Program-made: the position numbers and the translations under genes
Part shown: positions 17,757 through 26,855 of the stretch, in pieces
Numbering within the stretch: the stretch's first letter is position 1
How the letters are laid out: each line of letters starts with the position of its first letter
The notes under the pieces: generated by a model
What the model saw: the letters and a program-made list of their open reading frames with translations, nothing else
Told to the model about the DNA's origin: nothing
Database searches by the model: none
Assembly: GCA_963743705.1 (NCBI GenBank)
Contig: CAVUQS010000020.1
Coordinates: forward strand, 186,001 to 250,000
DNA from: PALSA-243 sp963743705
Lineage (GTDB): Bacteria > Acidobacteriota > Terriglobia > Bryobacterales > Bryobacteraceae
Reading direction: 5' to 3'
DNA: 64,000 nt

Positions 17757-20282
17757 CTAGGAAACGCGCGCGATCACCAGCGTCATATCGTCGTGTTGCG
17801 GTGCGCCGGCGGCAAACTCGTCCGCGGCCAGCATGATCCGCTCGATGGCTTCGGCTGGCGCGACGCCATCGCACGCGCGGGCGGCCGCGATGAGAGCGTC
17901 CTCGCCCCATTCGTCGTTGGCCAAGTTTTCGGCTTCGCTGATGCCGTCGGTAAAGAAGATCAGCAAATCGCCCGGATCGAGCTGCACCTCAGCCTGTTCG
18001 TACATCGCGGGACGGAACAAGCCCACCGGCGGCCCACCTGTTTCTAGCTGGAGAACCTCGGCGCCGCGCAGCACCATGGGCGGATTGTGGCCGCCGTTCA
18101 CGTAGATCAAGCGCCGTGTGGCGGGGTCGAACTGGCCGTAGAAGAATGTCGCGTAGCGATTGGAAGGCGACGCGTCGTAGACCAGGCGATTGACGTTGGC
18201 CATCAAGCCCGCGATGTCGTTGCCGCGGGTAAGCGATTGGCCGCGAACAGAGGCTTGCAGGCTCGCCATCAATAGCGCCGCCGGAATTCCCTTGCCGGAA
18301 ACATCGCCGATGGCGATTCCGAAGTGGCCGCCGGGCAGTTCGAGGAAATCGTAATAATCGCCGCCTACGCCGCGCGCGGGACGGCAATGGCCGGCATAGC
18401 GCAATGCGGCGATTTCGGGCGTGGTCTGCGGAAAGAGGCGCTGCTGCACTTCGCGCGCGATCTCGATTTCGCGGCTTAGCGTTTCGCGCTGCGCCACCTC
18501 AGAGGCGATGGCTTCGGAGAGGCGGCTGTTCTCGAGCGCCAGACCGGTTTGCGCGGCTACGGTGCGCAGGAGTTGCGTATCGCTGGGCGAATACGGTTCC
18601 TCCGATTTTTTGGGTCCGAGGCCGATGAATCCGAGCAGTTCTTTTTTCGACGCCAGCGGCAGCAGAAGTTGCGCGCCCATGGGAGCGAGCAGACTGTTCT
18701 CGCCGGGTGCGACCGGTTCGCGCGATTTGCGCAGCGGCTCGACGGCCGCCGAATCGGCGGGAATGGCGAAATCGAGCGGCGGCGCGTATCCTTCGGCAAG
18801 TGCGGGACGGAACCATGCGCCGTCGCGCAGCATTACGGCCACGCGCTCCACGTGCAGCGATTCGGAAAGCTTCCGCGCCACGGTATCGAGAAGCGTAGGA
18901 GTGTCCAATATCGAACGCACCTGCTCGCTCAGATCGCTCAAAATCTGATCGGTGTTGTAGGCTTCGCGGAAGAAGCGTTTGTCGATCCACGCGCGAACCT
19001 TAGTCCCGAACTCACGCACCCGCAGGCTGACGACGATGCCAACGGTAAGGAGCGCGAATTTCAGCGGCCGTGACGTCTGACTGTCGATCGTGTTCACTGC
19101 CAGCATTGCCGCGCCGACGACGATCGCCGTCTGGACGATGCGCACGCCGCGTTGGGCCAGCGCATATTGCAAACCCTGCCGGATCACGACGCGTACGTCC
19201 ATGGCGCGCTGCACCACTAGCACGTAAGCCATGGTGAGCGGAAAAAACAGCACCGCCAGGAATGCGATGGCGAGCGCGAGATCCTCGGAATCGTTGGGCA
19301 TCCGGTGGTGGAAGGCCACCGTGTAGAGCACCAGCAGGAACAGCGGCGTCATGGCCGCCGAACTGCCGCCGTACAAAAGTTTGAGGCGTCTTTGGTCGTC
19401 GCGTGGCAACGACGGATCCTTGAACTTGTCTTGCAGGCCGATGAAAAAGAAGCAGGGCAGGACAATCAACAGCGGCTGGAGCAGGTGATCCGCAAAGGGG
19501 ATTTGAGGAAAGAGCTTGACGTAGAGCGCATGGTTTGCGGAACTCACCACATCTTGCGCCGCATCCCAGAGGATCAGCAGCGCGGTGGGAGCGATGAGCG
19601 CCCATTTTAACCACGGCATGGCCCGGTCCAAGCGCCAGCGCTGCGGAAAATAGAAGCCGAAAAGCATCATGAAAATCGACCAGGAAGCGTTGGCCAGATC
19701 GCGATAGGCGATAAGAACGAAGCCGATGCCCGGCCATGCGGCGGTATCGAGCGCCGCGGCATTCGACATTTCCGCGACGCCGAGCAGAACGCCGAGAACG
19801 ATCCATGCTCGAAGATCGCGTGGGCGGGAAGCCGCCACCCAGAACCCCAACACAAACGAGATCCACGGCATCAAAAGCCAGGAAGCGGCGCCAAGGGCGC
19901 TTGCCAACCAGCTCGCGCCGAAGTCCACAACGTGTGGCTTAACAGCTAGGGAAAGCGTTTGGCCGTCGCGCGCTACGTGAATCGCGACGGTTTGATCTGC
20001 GGCTAGACCGTGAAACGCCGCCGCCACATCGCCGCGGCCGGTGGGCGCGTGGCCCGCGATATCCAGGATGCCGTCGCCCGGCCGCAAGCCGCTTTGGCTG
20101 GCGGATTTCGACACGATGTCGACGGTCGGCCACGGCTCGCGAAGCGAGAAAGACTGCGCTGTGTATTCGTGGCGCATGTCGCGTACGGCGTCGATGGTAT
20201 AGGTGACTCGACGTGCGCCCGCGATCAGGAAGAGCAGAATCAGAAGCCGGTAGAGTCGCTGTGTGGAGACGGAAAACTTCAT
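17757..20282 (-). CDS. Membrane SpoIIE/RsbU-type phosphatase with PDZ and GAF domains
   Basis: This is a PP2C-type Ser/Thr phosphatase of about 841 aa. From the N-terminus it has one membrane helix (RLYRLLILLFLIAGARR), a PDZ-like domain at about 45-120 (ASQSGLRPGDGILDIAGHAP), about seven membrane helices, a GAF domain (DTPTLLDTVARKLSESLHVE) and a SpoIIE catalytic domain with GGDYYDF, GDVSGKG and QHDDMTLVIARV supplying the metal-binding Asp residues. ATG 20282 is chosen because the tssK stop overlaps it as TGATG; the longer open frame runs into tssK. Translational coupling to tssK suggests a role in controlling the T6SS, possibly by removing phosphate from an anti-sigma-antagonist-like partner. 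The partner is not visible here. Confidence 0.88.
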   Translation of the reverse strand: MKFSVSTQRLYRLLILLFLIAGARRVTYTIDAVRDMRHEYTAQSFSLREPWPTVDIVSKSASQSGLRPGDGILDIAGHAPTGRGDVAAAFHGLAADQTVAIHVARDGQTLSLAVKPHVVDFGASWLASALGAASWLLMPWISFVLGFWVAASRPRDLRAWIVLGVLLGVAEMSNAAALDTAAWPGIGFVLIAYRDLANASWSIFMMLFGFYFPQRWRLDRAMPWLKWALIAPTALLILWDAAQDVVSSANHALYVKLFPQIPFADHLLQPLLIVLPCFFFIGLQDKFKDPSLPRDDQRRLKLLYGGSSAAMTPLFLLVLYTVAFHHRMPNDSEDLALAIAFLAVLFFPLTMAYVLVVQRAMDVRVVIRQGLQYALAQRGVRIVQTAIVVGAAMLAVNTIDSQTSRPLKFALLTVGIVVSLRVREFGTKVRAWIDKRFFREAYNTDQILSDLSEQVRSILDTPTLLDTVARKLSESLHVERVAVMLRDGAWFRPALAEGYAPPLDFAIPADSAAVEPLRKSREPVAPGENSLLAPMGAQLLLPLASKKELLGFIGLGPKKSEEPYSPSDTQLLRTVAAQTGLALENSRLSEAIASEVAQRETLSREIEIAREVQQRLFPQTTPEIAALRYAGHCRPARGVGGDYYDFLELPGGHFGIAIGDVSGKGIPAALLMASLQASVRGQSLTRGNDIAGLMANVNRLVYDASPSNRYATFFYGQFDPATRRLIYVNGGHNPPMVLRGAEVLQLETGGPPVGLFRPAMYEQAEVQLDPGDLLIFFTDGISEAENLANDEWGEDALIAAARACDGVAPAEAIERIMLAADEFAAGAPQHDDMTLVIARVS

Positions 20283-21640
20283 CACCCCGCCTGTGGCAAG
20301 AGGATAATCAGTTCCAACTGTGGATTCGGGATATCGCCAGGCACGAAGGCCGCGAGGTTGCGCGCGCGTGTGACGGCTTCCCACGCTACGCCCGATTGGT
20401 TAATGCTGAAGTACTGATAGTTCAACTTCACGGGAATAGCGCTCGGCGGCGCCGCGACATAAGTGAGCGGAGCGCCGGGTAATGCGTTCTTGACCAGGTG
20501 ATCGATGTGGCTGGCGGAGCAAACCTTCACCAGATTCGGCACGCGCGCCACGATCTCCGCCTGACTGCTTTCGGCGCCCACGGCGAGATACATGCGCGTG
20601 TTCTGCAAATACTTGTCGTTGTCGATGGACGTGGCGTAAATATAGGGCTGCACCAGCTTCAAAGGCAGCGCGACGAAGTTACTCGGCACCACGGTTTCGA
20701 GCAGCAGGCGCAGCTTTTCGTCTAACTCGGTGAAACACGCGCCTAACTCGTCGTGATCGTAAAGCGGTAACTCGCGCGGATGGATGTTAGTCGAGAATGT
20801 CGTCAGCGCGCCGGCCAGAGACAGCATGGCCGAATAGAGCGTTTCCGGGTGTCCCCCGCGCGTTTCGAAGAGGTGGCGGAAAGTGGGGAACGTGGTGTTG
20901 ATGGTGTAGAGCAGCCAGAAACTGGCGATATCGGCCGCGGTGAAATCGGCCAATGTCTGATTCTTTTGGCGGCGCATGCCGGCGATGGCGGTGGAGCGCC
21001 CGCTCAGCAGTTCCACCAGACGCCGCGCGATCGCCACCAGGTAATCGTTGGCGCTGAAGTCGACCAGCGGCGGGACGAAGCGCGGATCCAACTGTAAAAT
21101 TTCAGCTTCCGTGCGAATTACCCGCGCCACGCGCAACGAGGAGTACCCATCGAGCGATTCGCCTTCCGTGAGAAAGCGGAAATTCTTGCGCGCCACTTGC
21201 ACATGCTTTTCGGAAAGACCGGTGTTTTCGTCGCGAAAGGTTTCATACTCCGCCGTGTAGCGCGCCGCGCTATTCTGGCGCCCGGAGTTGGCGACGTTTA
21301 GCCCACGGTCGCGGTAATGCGGCACGGCGAAGTAGATGTCGAGCGTGCGCTGATCGGGGTCGAAACAGTCCTTGAGTTCCTTGGGTGCGGGCGCGCCGTC
21401 GGAATTGGGGATGTCGAATAGCAGCCCGTCGGGAAGAATTCCTGACGCGCTGGCGATATGAAACAAGCCTTCGGAGAGCGCCTTCTGATCGATCTGCAGC
21501 GTACGGAAACCCCACGGCCGGAACGAGAGCGTCTCGAGCTGAAAGTGGAGGACGTTTTCAAGAAAGCGGTCCTGGATCTGGAGGTGCTGCGGACTCAAGA
21601 AAGTGCCCTTTGTCCAGACAACCGGCTGCAGTCGCTTCAT
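20282..21640 (-). CDS. tssK: T6SS baseplate protein TssK
   Basis: TssK joins the T6SS baseplate wedges to the membrane complex. The 452-aa product opens MKRLQPVVWTKGTFLSPQHL, the family signature, followed by QIQDRFLENVLHFQLETLSF. The middle (PPLVDFSANDYLVAIARRLV) and the C-terminal head (INQSGVAWEAVTRARNLAAF) are also typical. ATG 21640 is used rather than the upstream MVPCFQ start because family members begin MKRL or similar. The gene is divergent from the plus-strand T6SS genes, separated from them by a methyltransferase gene, and its stop overlaps the phosphatase gene start. Confidence 0.93.
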   Translation of the reverse strand: MKRLQPVVWTKGTFLSPQHLQIQDRFLENVLHFQLETLSFRPWGFRTLQIDQKALSEGLFHIASASGILPDGLLFDIPNSDGAPAPKELKDCFDPDQRTLDIYFAVPHYRDRGLNVANSGRQNSAARYTAEYETFRDENTGLSEKHVQVARKNFRFLTEGESLDGYSSLRVARVIRTEAEILQLDPRFVPPLVDFSANDYLVAIARRLVELLSGRSTAIAGMRRQKNQTLADFTAADIASFWLLYTINTTFPTFRHLFETRGGHPETLYSAMLSLAGALTTFSTNIHPRELPLYDHDELGACFTELDEKLRLLLETVVPSNFVALPLKLVQPYIYATSIDNDKYLQNTRMYLAVGAESSQAEIVARVPNLVKVCSASHIDHLVKNALPGAPLTYVAAPPSAIPVKLNYQYFSINQSGVAWEAVTRARNLAAFVPGDIPNPQLELIILLPQAG

Positions 21641-21702
21641 TTGGAAACAAGGTACCAAGAAAATAGGTGCGACTGCTTGTACCCAATGGTAATCTCACGA
21701 CT

Positions 21703-23226
21703 ATGTCGGCTCCGGAAGCAACGCACCCTTTGCACCTGATGATGCCCCGCCTGGGAACGGAAGAGGAATTTGATGCGGTGCGACGCCTGCTCGCCGAGTG
21801 CGAATACAACGGCGAGAGCGTCTTCCGCCGCATGGGAATCCCCGGCATTGAAGGCTTCAAAACCATCCGCCAGGGGCGGCAAACCATTCTCGAGCCGCAG
21901 AGCGCGCTCGATGCATTAATCCACCTCTTTCTGGATGGGGAACAACTGGAAGAAGGCGACGCCCGTGCCCTCTTGCCCGCGGGAGCGCTCGAGACCCTGG
22001 GGGCGCTGAACTTGGCGGCGCCGAATCCGGACTCATCCAACAACTGGTTCGCGCCGGTGTTGGTTTTTCCAGGATTCGGGCTCTTGATGGCGAGCGACCG
22101 CGCCACCGCGCCCTATCGGCAAGCCGGATATACGCTTCCGACGGATGTGGTTTATCCAGCGGTCATCGAGAATACGCGCGATTTTATCTCGGTATTGCCG
22201 GAAATTCCCTGCGAGGCGGCGCTCGATCTCGGAACAGGCTCGGGCGTCGCGGCGCTGATCGCGGCTTCGCGCTACGCCAAGCACGCGTGGGGCTCCGATA
22301 TCACGGCGCGCGCCACGCGCTTTGCGGAGTTTAACCGGCGCCTCAACGGGATTCCCAACGCTGAATTTGTCGAAGGCGATATGTACGCGCCGGTCGAAGG
22401 GCTGACATTCGACCGGATCGTCACCCATCCGCCGTACGTACCGGCGGCCTCCACCAAGTTGATCTATCGCGATGGCGGCGACGATGGCGAACAAATCCTG
22501 CGGCGCGCCATCGAGGGATTGCCCCGCTTTCTGCGGCCGGGCGGCCGCTTTTATGCGGTCGCCATGGCGGCCGATTGCGAGGGCGAAACGCTCGAAGAGC
22601 GCGTCCGCAAATGGCTGGGCCCCGGCCAGGACGAATTCGACCTGCTGTTGGTGGCTCACTCACTACGCGAGCCGGCGGCGTTTACGGCGGCTCTCGCGGG
22701 CAAGAGCGTGCTTTCGGAAGAGGAACAGCGTTACCGGCAGGAGCTTTGGACGCGGCGCAAGGTGCAGTTCCTGTTCTACGGCAGAATTCTGCTGCGGCGG
22801 CGCGCGGAAGACCGCCCGGTGGTTACGGTTCGCATGCTGCGCGGGAAGGGTTTGACGTTAAGCCACGTCGAATGGCTGCTGGAATGGGAGACCGCCGCGC
22901 GCAATCCCGCCAGGCTCGATTGGTGGCTGGGTCTGCGGCCTTCCATCGCGCCCGAATCCCGCATGATGGTTGTCCACGATGTTGCGGATGGGCGGTTCCA
23001 GCCGCAGGCAGTCGCGCTACAATGCCCCAGCCCGTTTGAAACGGAATGCCACGTGGAACCCTGGGTGGGAAGCGTGGTTTCGGAATGCGACGGCCAGAGG
23101 ACATTCCGGGAGCATTTCGAAAACGCGAAGCGCTCCGGCTTAGTACCTGTGGACGCTAGCGCTGAACAATTCGCGGGACCTTTCACGACGCTGATTTCCG
23201 CCGGAATTTTGGCCGTTAGGCAATAA
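21703..23226 (+). CDS. SAM-dependent methyltransferase (class I)
   Basis: This 507-aa protein has an N-terminal helical part and a class-I methyltransferase domain with the SAM loop ALDLGTGSGVAALIAAS and a THPPYVPAA motif in the place of the NPPY of N-methyltransferases such as PrmC or RlmG. The C-terminal region of about 200 aa (RRRAEDRPVVTVRMLRGKGL) is unfamiliar. Target unknown. ATG 21703 is chosen over GTG 21667. It sits between tssK and tssB, but nothing in its sequence ties it to secretion; it may modify a T6SS component or simply be a passenger. Confidence 0.75.
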   Translation: MSAPEATHPLHLMMPRLGTEEEFDAVRRLLAECEYNGESVFRRMGIPGIEGFKTIRQGRQTILEPQSALDALIHLFLDGEQLEEGDARALLPAGALETLGALNLAAPNPDSSNNWFAPVLVFPGFGLLMASDRATAPYRQAGYTLPTDVVYPAVIENTRDFISVLPEIPCEAALDLGTGSGVAALIAASRYAKHAWGSDITARATRFAEFNRRLNGIPNAEFVEGDMYAPVEGLTFDRIVTHPPYVPAASTKLIYRDGGDDGEQILRRAIEGLPRFLRPGGRFYAVAMAADCEGETLEERVRKWLGPGQDEFDLLLVAHSLREPAAFTAALAGKSVLSEEEQRYRQELWTRRKVQFLFYGRILLRRRAEDRPVVTVRMLRGKGLTLSHVEWLLEWETAARNPARLDWWLGLRPSIAPESRMMVVHDVADGRFQPQAVALQCPSPFETECHVEPWVGSVVSECDGQRTFREHFENAKRSGLVPVDASAEQFAGPFTTLISAGILAVRQ

Positions 23227-23354
23227 GTACCAGGCTCGTCTCAGCCAAAATTACGGCCTTTTCTAAGAAATCGAGGCCCACTAGTACTCAATTAGCTGAA
23301 AGTAGTCCTGATATTCCGAAAGCGTGGAATATAATTTCAAACCAGGGGCGCAAA

Positions 23355-23383
23355 TTGTCCGCCCTAGTACTTTTTTTGATAAT
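23355..23383 (+). promoter_or_regulatory. Putative sigma-70 promoter for the T6SS operon
   Basis: TTGTCC at 23355-23360 and GATAAT at 23378-23383 are 17 bp apart, which is the ideal spacing; the -10 box matches five of six bases. Transcription would start near 23390 and give a 64-base leader to tssB. An isolated TATAAT at 23330-23335 is a weaker alternative because it lacks a -35 box. Confidence 0.45.
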
Positions 23384-23453
23384 CTGATGTCCTGCCCCGA
23401 AGCGGCCTCCAAGTTGGGATGGCTGTTCCCCGGTGCTGAAAAAGGAAGCGACT

Positions 23454-23975
23454 ATGGCAAGACAAAGCACACAACATAAGCTCGATCGCGTGCGTCCCCC
23501 CCGCGTACAGATTACGTATGATGTCGAGGTCGGCGATGCCATCGAAGTCAAGGAATTACCCTTTGTCATGGGGGTGCTCGGAGACTTTACAGGACAGCCA
23601 GTAGATCCGCTGCCGCGGTTGAAAGATCGTAAATTCGTCGAGGTCAACCCGGATAATTTCGACGCCGTGCTGGAAAGCATGCGTCCGCACCTCGCCTATT
23701 CAGTAGAAAACAAGCTGAGCGAAGACCCCGATGCTCCCAAACTGAAGGTCGATCTCAACTTCAAGAGCATGGACGATTTCTCGCCGGAGAACGTGGCGCG
23801 CCAGGTTGGCCCGCTGCGCCAACTCCTCGAGCTGCGCGACCGGCTGGGCGATCTGCGCGGTTCCATGCAGGGGAACGACAAGTTGGAAGAGCTACTGCGC
23901 GACGCCGTCACGGATCCCGACAAGCTCGCCAAGCTGCGCGCCGAAATGGGCGTGAAGGAGGGTGGCAATGAGTGA
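23454..23975 (+). CDS. tssB: T6SS contractile sheath small subunit TssB (VipA)
   Basis: TssB pairs with TssC to make the contractile sheath around the Hcp tube. The 173-aa product has the signature VRPPRVQITYDVEVGDAIE, then ELPFVMGVLGDFTGQP and KFVEVNPDNFDAVLESMRPH, and the helix FSPENVARQVGPLRQLLELR. ATG 23454 is preceded by AAGGAAG; an in-frame GTG at 23433 is less likely. It overlaps tssC by 8 bp. This is the first gene of the main T6SS operon. Confidence 0.96.
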   Translation: MARQSTQHKLDRVRPPRVQITYDVEVGDAIEVKELPFVMGVLGDFTGQPVDPLPRLKDRKFVEVNPDNFDAVLESMRPHLAYSVENKLSEDPDAPKLKVDLNFKSMDDFSPENVARQVGPLRQLLELRDRLGDLRGSMQGNDKLEELLRDAVTDPDKLAKLRAEMGVKEGGNE

Positions 23976-25458
23976 TGCACAAAAAGCCGCAGCCGCTTCC
24001 CAAGGCGCGGTAGAAACCACGACGGAAGGCAGTCTGCTCGACCAAATCGTCCAGGAAGGGCGTATGGCGCGCGATCCGGCAACCCGGGAGCGCGGTAAGA
24101 ACCTGGTGAAGGAGTTTGTGGCGCAAGTGCTCGAAGGCGCCATGACAATCTCCAAGGACGCCGAGGCGATGATCAATGCGCGCATCGCGCAGATCGATCA
24201 CCTGGTGTCGATCCAGCTAAATGAAGTGCTGCACCATCCCGATTTCCAGAAGCTCGAGGGAAGCTGGCGCGGCCTCAAGTACCTGATGGATCAAAGCGAA
24301 ACCAGCGACAAGCTGAAGATCAAGGTCTTGAACGTCAGCAAGCGGGAACTGCTCCGCGATCTGCAACGCGCGCCCGAATTCGATCAGAGCGCATTGTTCA
24401 AGAAGGTGTACGAAGAAGAATTCGGCGTTTTCGGCGGCGCGCCATTCGCGGCGTTGACGGGCGATTTCGAATTCGGCCGGGGCCCCGAGGATATCGAGCT
24501 CCTGGAGAAGATCTCGCAGGTGGCTGCAGCGGCGCATGCGCCGTTCCTTTCGGCCGCTTCGCCGGACATGCTCAACATGGAAAGCTTCACGTCGCTCGAT
24601 GCCCCGCGCGACATGGCGAAGATCTTCGACAGCAGCGAATTCGCCAAGTGGAAGAGCTTCCGCCAAAGCGAAGATTCGCGTTATGTCGGCCTCTGCCTGC
24701 CCCACGTTCTGATGCGCCTGCCTTATGGCAAAAATGGCGTGCAGGTGGATGGGTTCAACTACGAAGAAGCCGTAGACGGCTCCGATCACTCCAAGTATCT
24801 TTGGGGTAACGCGGCCTATGCGCTTTCCGCGCGGTTGACCAATGCGTTCGCCATGTACGGCTGGTGCGCGGCGATCCGCGGCGTCGAGGGCGGCGGTTTG
24901 GTGGAGGGTCTTCCGACTCACACCTTCACTACCGATTCCGGTGACGTGGCCTTGAAGTGCCCCACCGAGAGCCCGGTCACCGACCGGCGCGAGAAAGAAC
25001 TGGCGGATCTCGGTTTCGTTCCGCTGGTGCACTGCAAAGGCACCGATTACGCGGCGTTCTTTAGCGTGCAATCGGCCCAGAAGCAGAAGATGTACGACAA
25101 AGAGGAAGCCAACGCCAACGCCCGGCTTTCCACTCAGCTTCCGTACATTCTCGCGATTTCCCGCTTTGCCCACTACATGAAAGCTATGATGCGCGACAAG
25201 ATCGGCAGCTTCATGTCGCGTGGCGAATGCGAAGATTTCCTCAACCGGTGGATGCTGCAATACGTGGTGGGGAATGATAACGTCGCGCAGGAAGTGAAAG
25301 CCCGAAAACCCCTGCGCGATGCCAAGGTCGAAGTGATGGAAGTTCCCGGAAAGCCCGGCGTTTATCGCGCCGTTGCGTTCCTGAAGCCGCACTTCCAATT
25401 GGATGAACTGTCCGTGTCCCTAAGGCTGGTCGCAGAACTTCCGAAGGGCGCGAAATAA
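23968..25458 (+). CDS. tssC: T6SS contractile sheath large subunit TssC (VipB)
   Basis: TssC is the main sheath protein and carries the ClpV-recognised helix assembly with TssB. The 496-aa protein has typical blocks: NEVLHHPDFQKLEGSWRGLK, PFAALTGDFEFGRGPEDIEL, VLMRLPYGKNGVQVDGFNYE and YWLGN-like LWGNAAYALSARLTNAFAMY. The C-terminus (PHFQLDELSVSLRLVAELP) is standard. ATG 23968 has GAAGGAGG directly upstream. Confidence 0.97.
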   Translation: MSDAQKAAAASQGAVETTTEGSLLDQIVQEGRMARDPATRERGKNLVKEFVAQVLEGAMTISKDAEAMINARIAQIDHLVSIQLNEVLHHPDFQKLEGSWRGLKYLMDQSETSDKLKIKVLNVSKRELLRDLQRAPEFDQSALFKKVYEEEFGVFGGAPFAALTGDFEFGRGPEDIELLEKISQVAAAAHAPFLSAASPDMLNMESFTSLDAPRDMAKIFDSSEFAKWKSFRQSEDSRYVGLCLPHVLMRLPYGKNGVQVDGFNYEEAVDGSDHSKYLWGNAAYALSARLTNAFAMYGWCAAIRGVEGGGLVEGLPTHTFTTDSGDVALKCPTESPVTDRREKELADLGFVPLVHCKGTDYAAFFSVQSAQKQKMYDKEEANANARLSTQLPYILAISRFAHYMKAMMRDKIGSFMSRGECEDFLNRWMLQYVVGNDNVAQEVKARKPLRDAKVEVMEVPGKPGVYRAVAFLKPHFQLDELSVSLRLVAELPKGAK

Positions 25459-25468
25459 CTCCTTAACC

Positions 25469-25498
25469 GCGGCCGGCTTCCCAAGCGGAGCCGGCCGC
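25469..25498 (+). other. Strong stem-loop between tssC and hcp
   Basis: GCGGCCGGCT at 25469-25478 and AGCCGGCCGC at 25489-25498 are perfect 10-bp inverted repeats with a 10-base loop. No T-run follows. It may be an mRNA 3'-end stabiliser, a weak terminator or a processing site that lets hcp be expressed at a level different from the sheath genes. Confidence 0.55.
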
Positions 25499-25533
25499 TC
25501 AACTTACCTTAATCGACTCGAACAGGAGGAAGC

Positions 25534-26028
25534 ATGGCATTTGATGCCTTTTTGAAGTTCACGCCGACAGTAGCTGGAGAATCGACGGACGCGAAGCATA
25601 CTGGCGAAATCGAGATTTATTCATTTAGTCTGGGTGCAAGCAACCCGGTGACCATCGGTTCCGGAACCACCGGCGCCGCCGGCGGAAAAGTTTCGTTCTC
25701 TTCGTTCAGCATCATGAAGAAGACCGACAAGACGAGCCCGATACTGTTTCAACAGTGCGCTTCGGGTACGCATTATACGAGCGCTCTGGTGACGCTGCGT
25801 AAAGCGGGCGGCGATTCCCAGGTGGAATATTTGAAGTATACGTTCGGCACCGTATTTATCGAGTCGATCCAGTGGAGCGGCAGCGCCGGCGGCGACGATA
25901 CGCCGACGGAATCCGTATCCATGGGCTTCGGTTCTCTTCAAATCGACTACTCGCCGCAAGACGCGGCCGGCAAGCCGTTGCCGGCGGTTCACGGCGGTTG
26001 GGACGTAACCAAGAACGTAAAGGCGTAA
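25534..26028 (+). CDS. hcp: T6SS inner tube protein Hcp (TssD)
   Basis: Hcp hexamers stack into the tube that is fired by the sheath and can carry effectors in their lumen. The 164-aa product starts MAFDAFLKFTPTVAGESTDA and has SLGASNPVTIGSGTTGAAGG, SSFSIMKKTDKTSPILFQQC and a C-terminal GWDVTKNVKA, all typical of Hcp1-family proteins. AGGAGGAAGC stands just before ATG 25534, the best ribosome site of this operon and consistent with high expression. It is flanked on both sides by strong stem-loops. Confidence 0.97.
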   Translation: MAFDAFLKFTPTVAGESTDAKHTGEIEIYSFSLGASNPVTIGSGTTGAAGGKVSFSSFSIMKKTDKTSPILFQQCASGTHYTSALVTLRKAGGDSQVEYLKYTFGTVFIESIQWSGSAGGDDTPTESVSMGFGSLQIDYSPQDAAGKPLPAVHGGWDVTKNVKA

Positions 26029-26047
26029 TTACATTTGGATGCCAGGT

Positions 26048-26075
26048 CCCGTCACGCCGGCGCCGGCGTGGCGGG
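26048..26075 (+). terminator. GC-rich stem-loop after hcp
   Basis: CACGCCGGCGCCGGCGTG at 26053-26070 is a perfect palindrome, and the flanking CCCGT and GCGGG extend the stem to about 14 pairs. Only scattered T residues follow (GCTTCGTTTC), so termination is probably partial. It lies 20 bp after the hcp stop. Confidence 0.5.
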
Positions 26076-26129
26076 GCTTCGTTTCATTGGCAAAGCGGCC
26101 GCTACTCAGGCCGCCGGGGGACCCTCAAC

Positions 26130-26855
26130 ATGACGGCGAGAGAACTTTACCAGGCTGGCAGGCTCAACGAGGCCATCCAGGCTATCGGAGCAGAGGTTCG
26201 CGATCATCCGACGGACGTGCGCCGGCGGACTTTTTTGTTTGAGCTGCTCTGTTTTGCCGGTGAATTCGACCGCGCCGAGAAGCATTTGAACATCCTTGCG
26301 GATTCGGGCCCGGACGCCGCCACCGGTGTTCTGATTTATCGCGCCGTGCTTCACGCGGAACGGCAGCGCAACGAGCTGTTCGAGCGCAAGGAATATCCAG
26401 CCGCCTCCGATTCCGAGCTGGCCAGCGGAAGCTGGAACGGTGAACCATTTGAATCCATCGAGGACGCCGACCCGCGCGTCGGCCCGCGCCTCGAAATCTT
26501 CGCGGCCGGACAGTGCATGTGGCTGCCGCTGGCGCATATCGCCAGCATTCAGATCGAGCCGCCGAAACGGCTGCGTGACCTGCTTTGGGCGCCCGCGATT
26601 GTTCACACCGGGCCGGCCTTCAAGGGCACGGAGCTGGGTGAGGTCCTCATTCCCACGCTTTCGCCGTTCAGCTACAAGAATCCGGACGACGCGGTGAAGC
26701 TGGGCCGCTCTACGGTTTGGGAAGAGCGCGACGGAGAACCGTTGCCATACGGCCAGAAGACGTTCCTGGTGGACGGCGAGCCGCTGCCGGTTCTCGAATT
26801 GCGGATGCTTGAGATCACGCAAACGGAAGCGGAACATCATGCCGCTGCGGAATGA
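26130..26855 (+). CDS. tagJ: T6SS accessory protein TagJ (ImpE family)
   Basis: TagJ binds the N-terminus of TssB in some T6SSs and may help sheath disassembly. The 241-aa product opens TARELYQAGRLNEAIQAIGA, has a TPR-like N-terminal half and the C-terminal ImpE block QCMWLPLAHIASIQIEPPKR LRD-type sequence followed by LLWAPAIVH. ATG 26130 is the first plausible start; the open frame before it lies in the hcp downstream hairpin. The gene overlaps tssA by 17 bp. Confidence 0.85.
   Translation: MTARELYQAGRLNEAIQAIGAEVRDHPTDVRRRTFLFELLCFAGEFDRAEKHLNILADSGPDAATGVLIYRAVLHAERQRNELFERKEYPAASDSELASGSWNGEPFESIEDADPRVGPRLEIFAAGQCMWLPLAHIASIQIEPPKRLRDLLWAPAIVHTGPAFKGTELGEVLIPTLSPFSYKNPDDAVKLGRSTVWEERDGEPLPYGQKTFLVDGEPLPVLELRMLEITQTEAEHHAAAE

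Noticed and set aside
19736..20417. Short plus-strand frames across the phosphatase/tssK junction
   Set aside because: They are antisense to two well-supported coding genes with overlapping stop and start.
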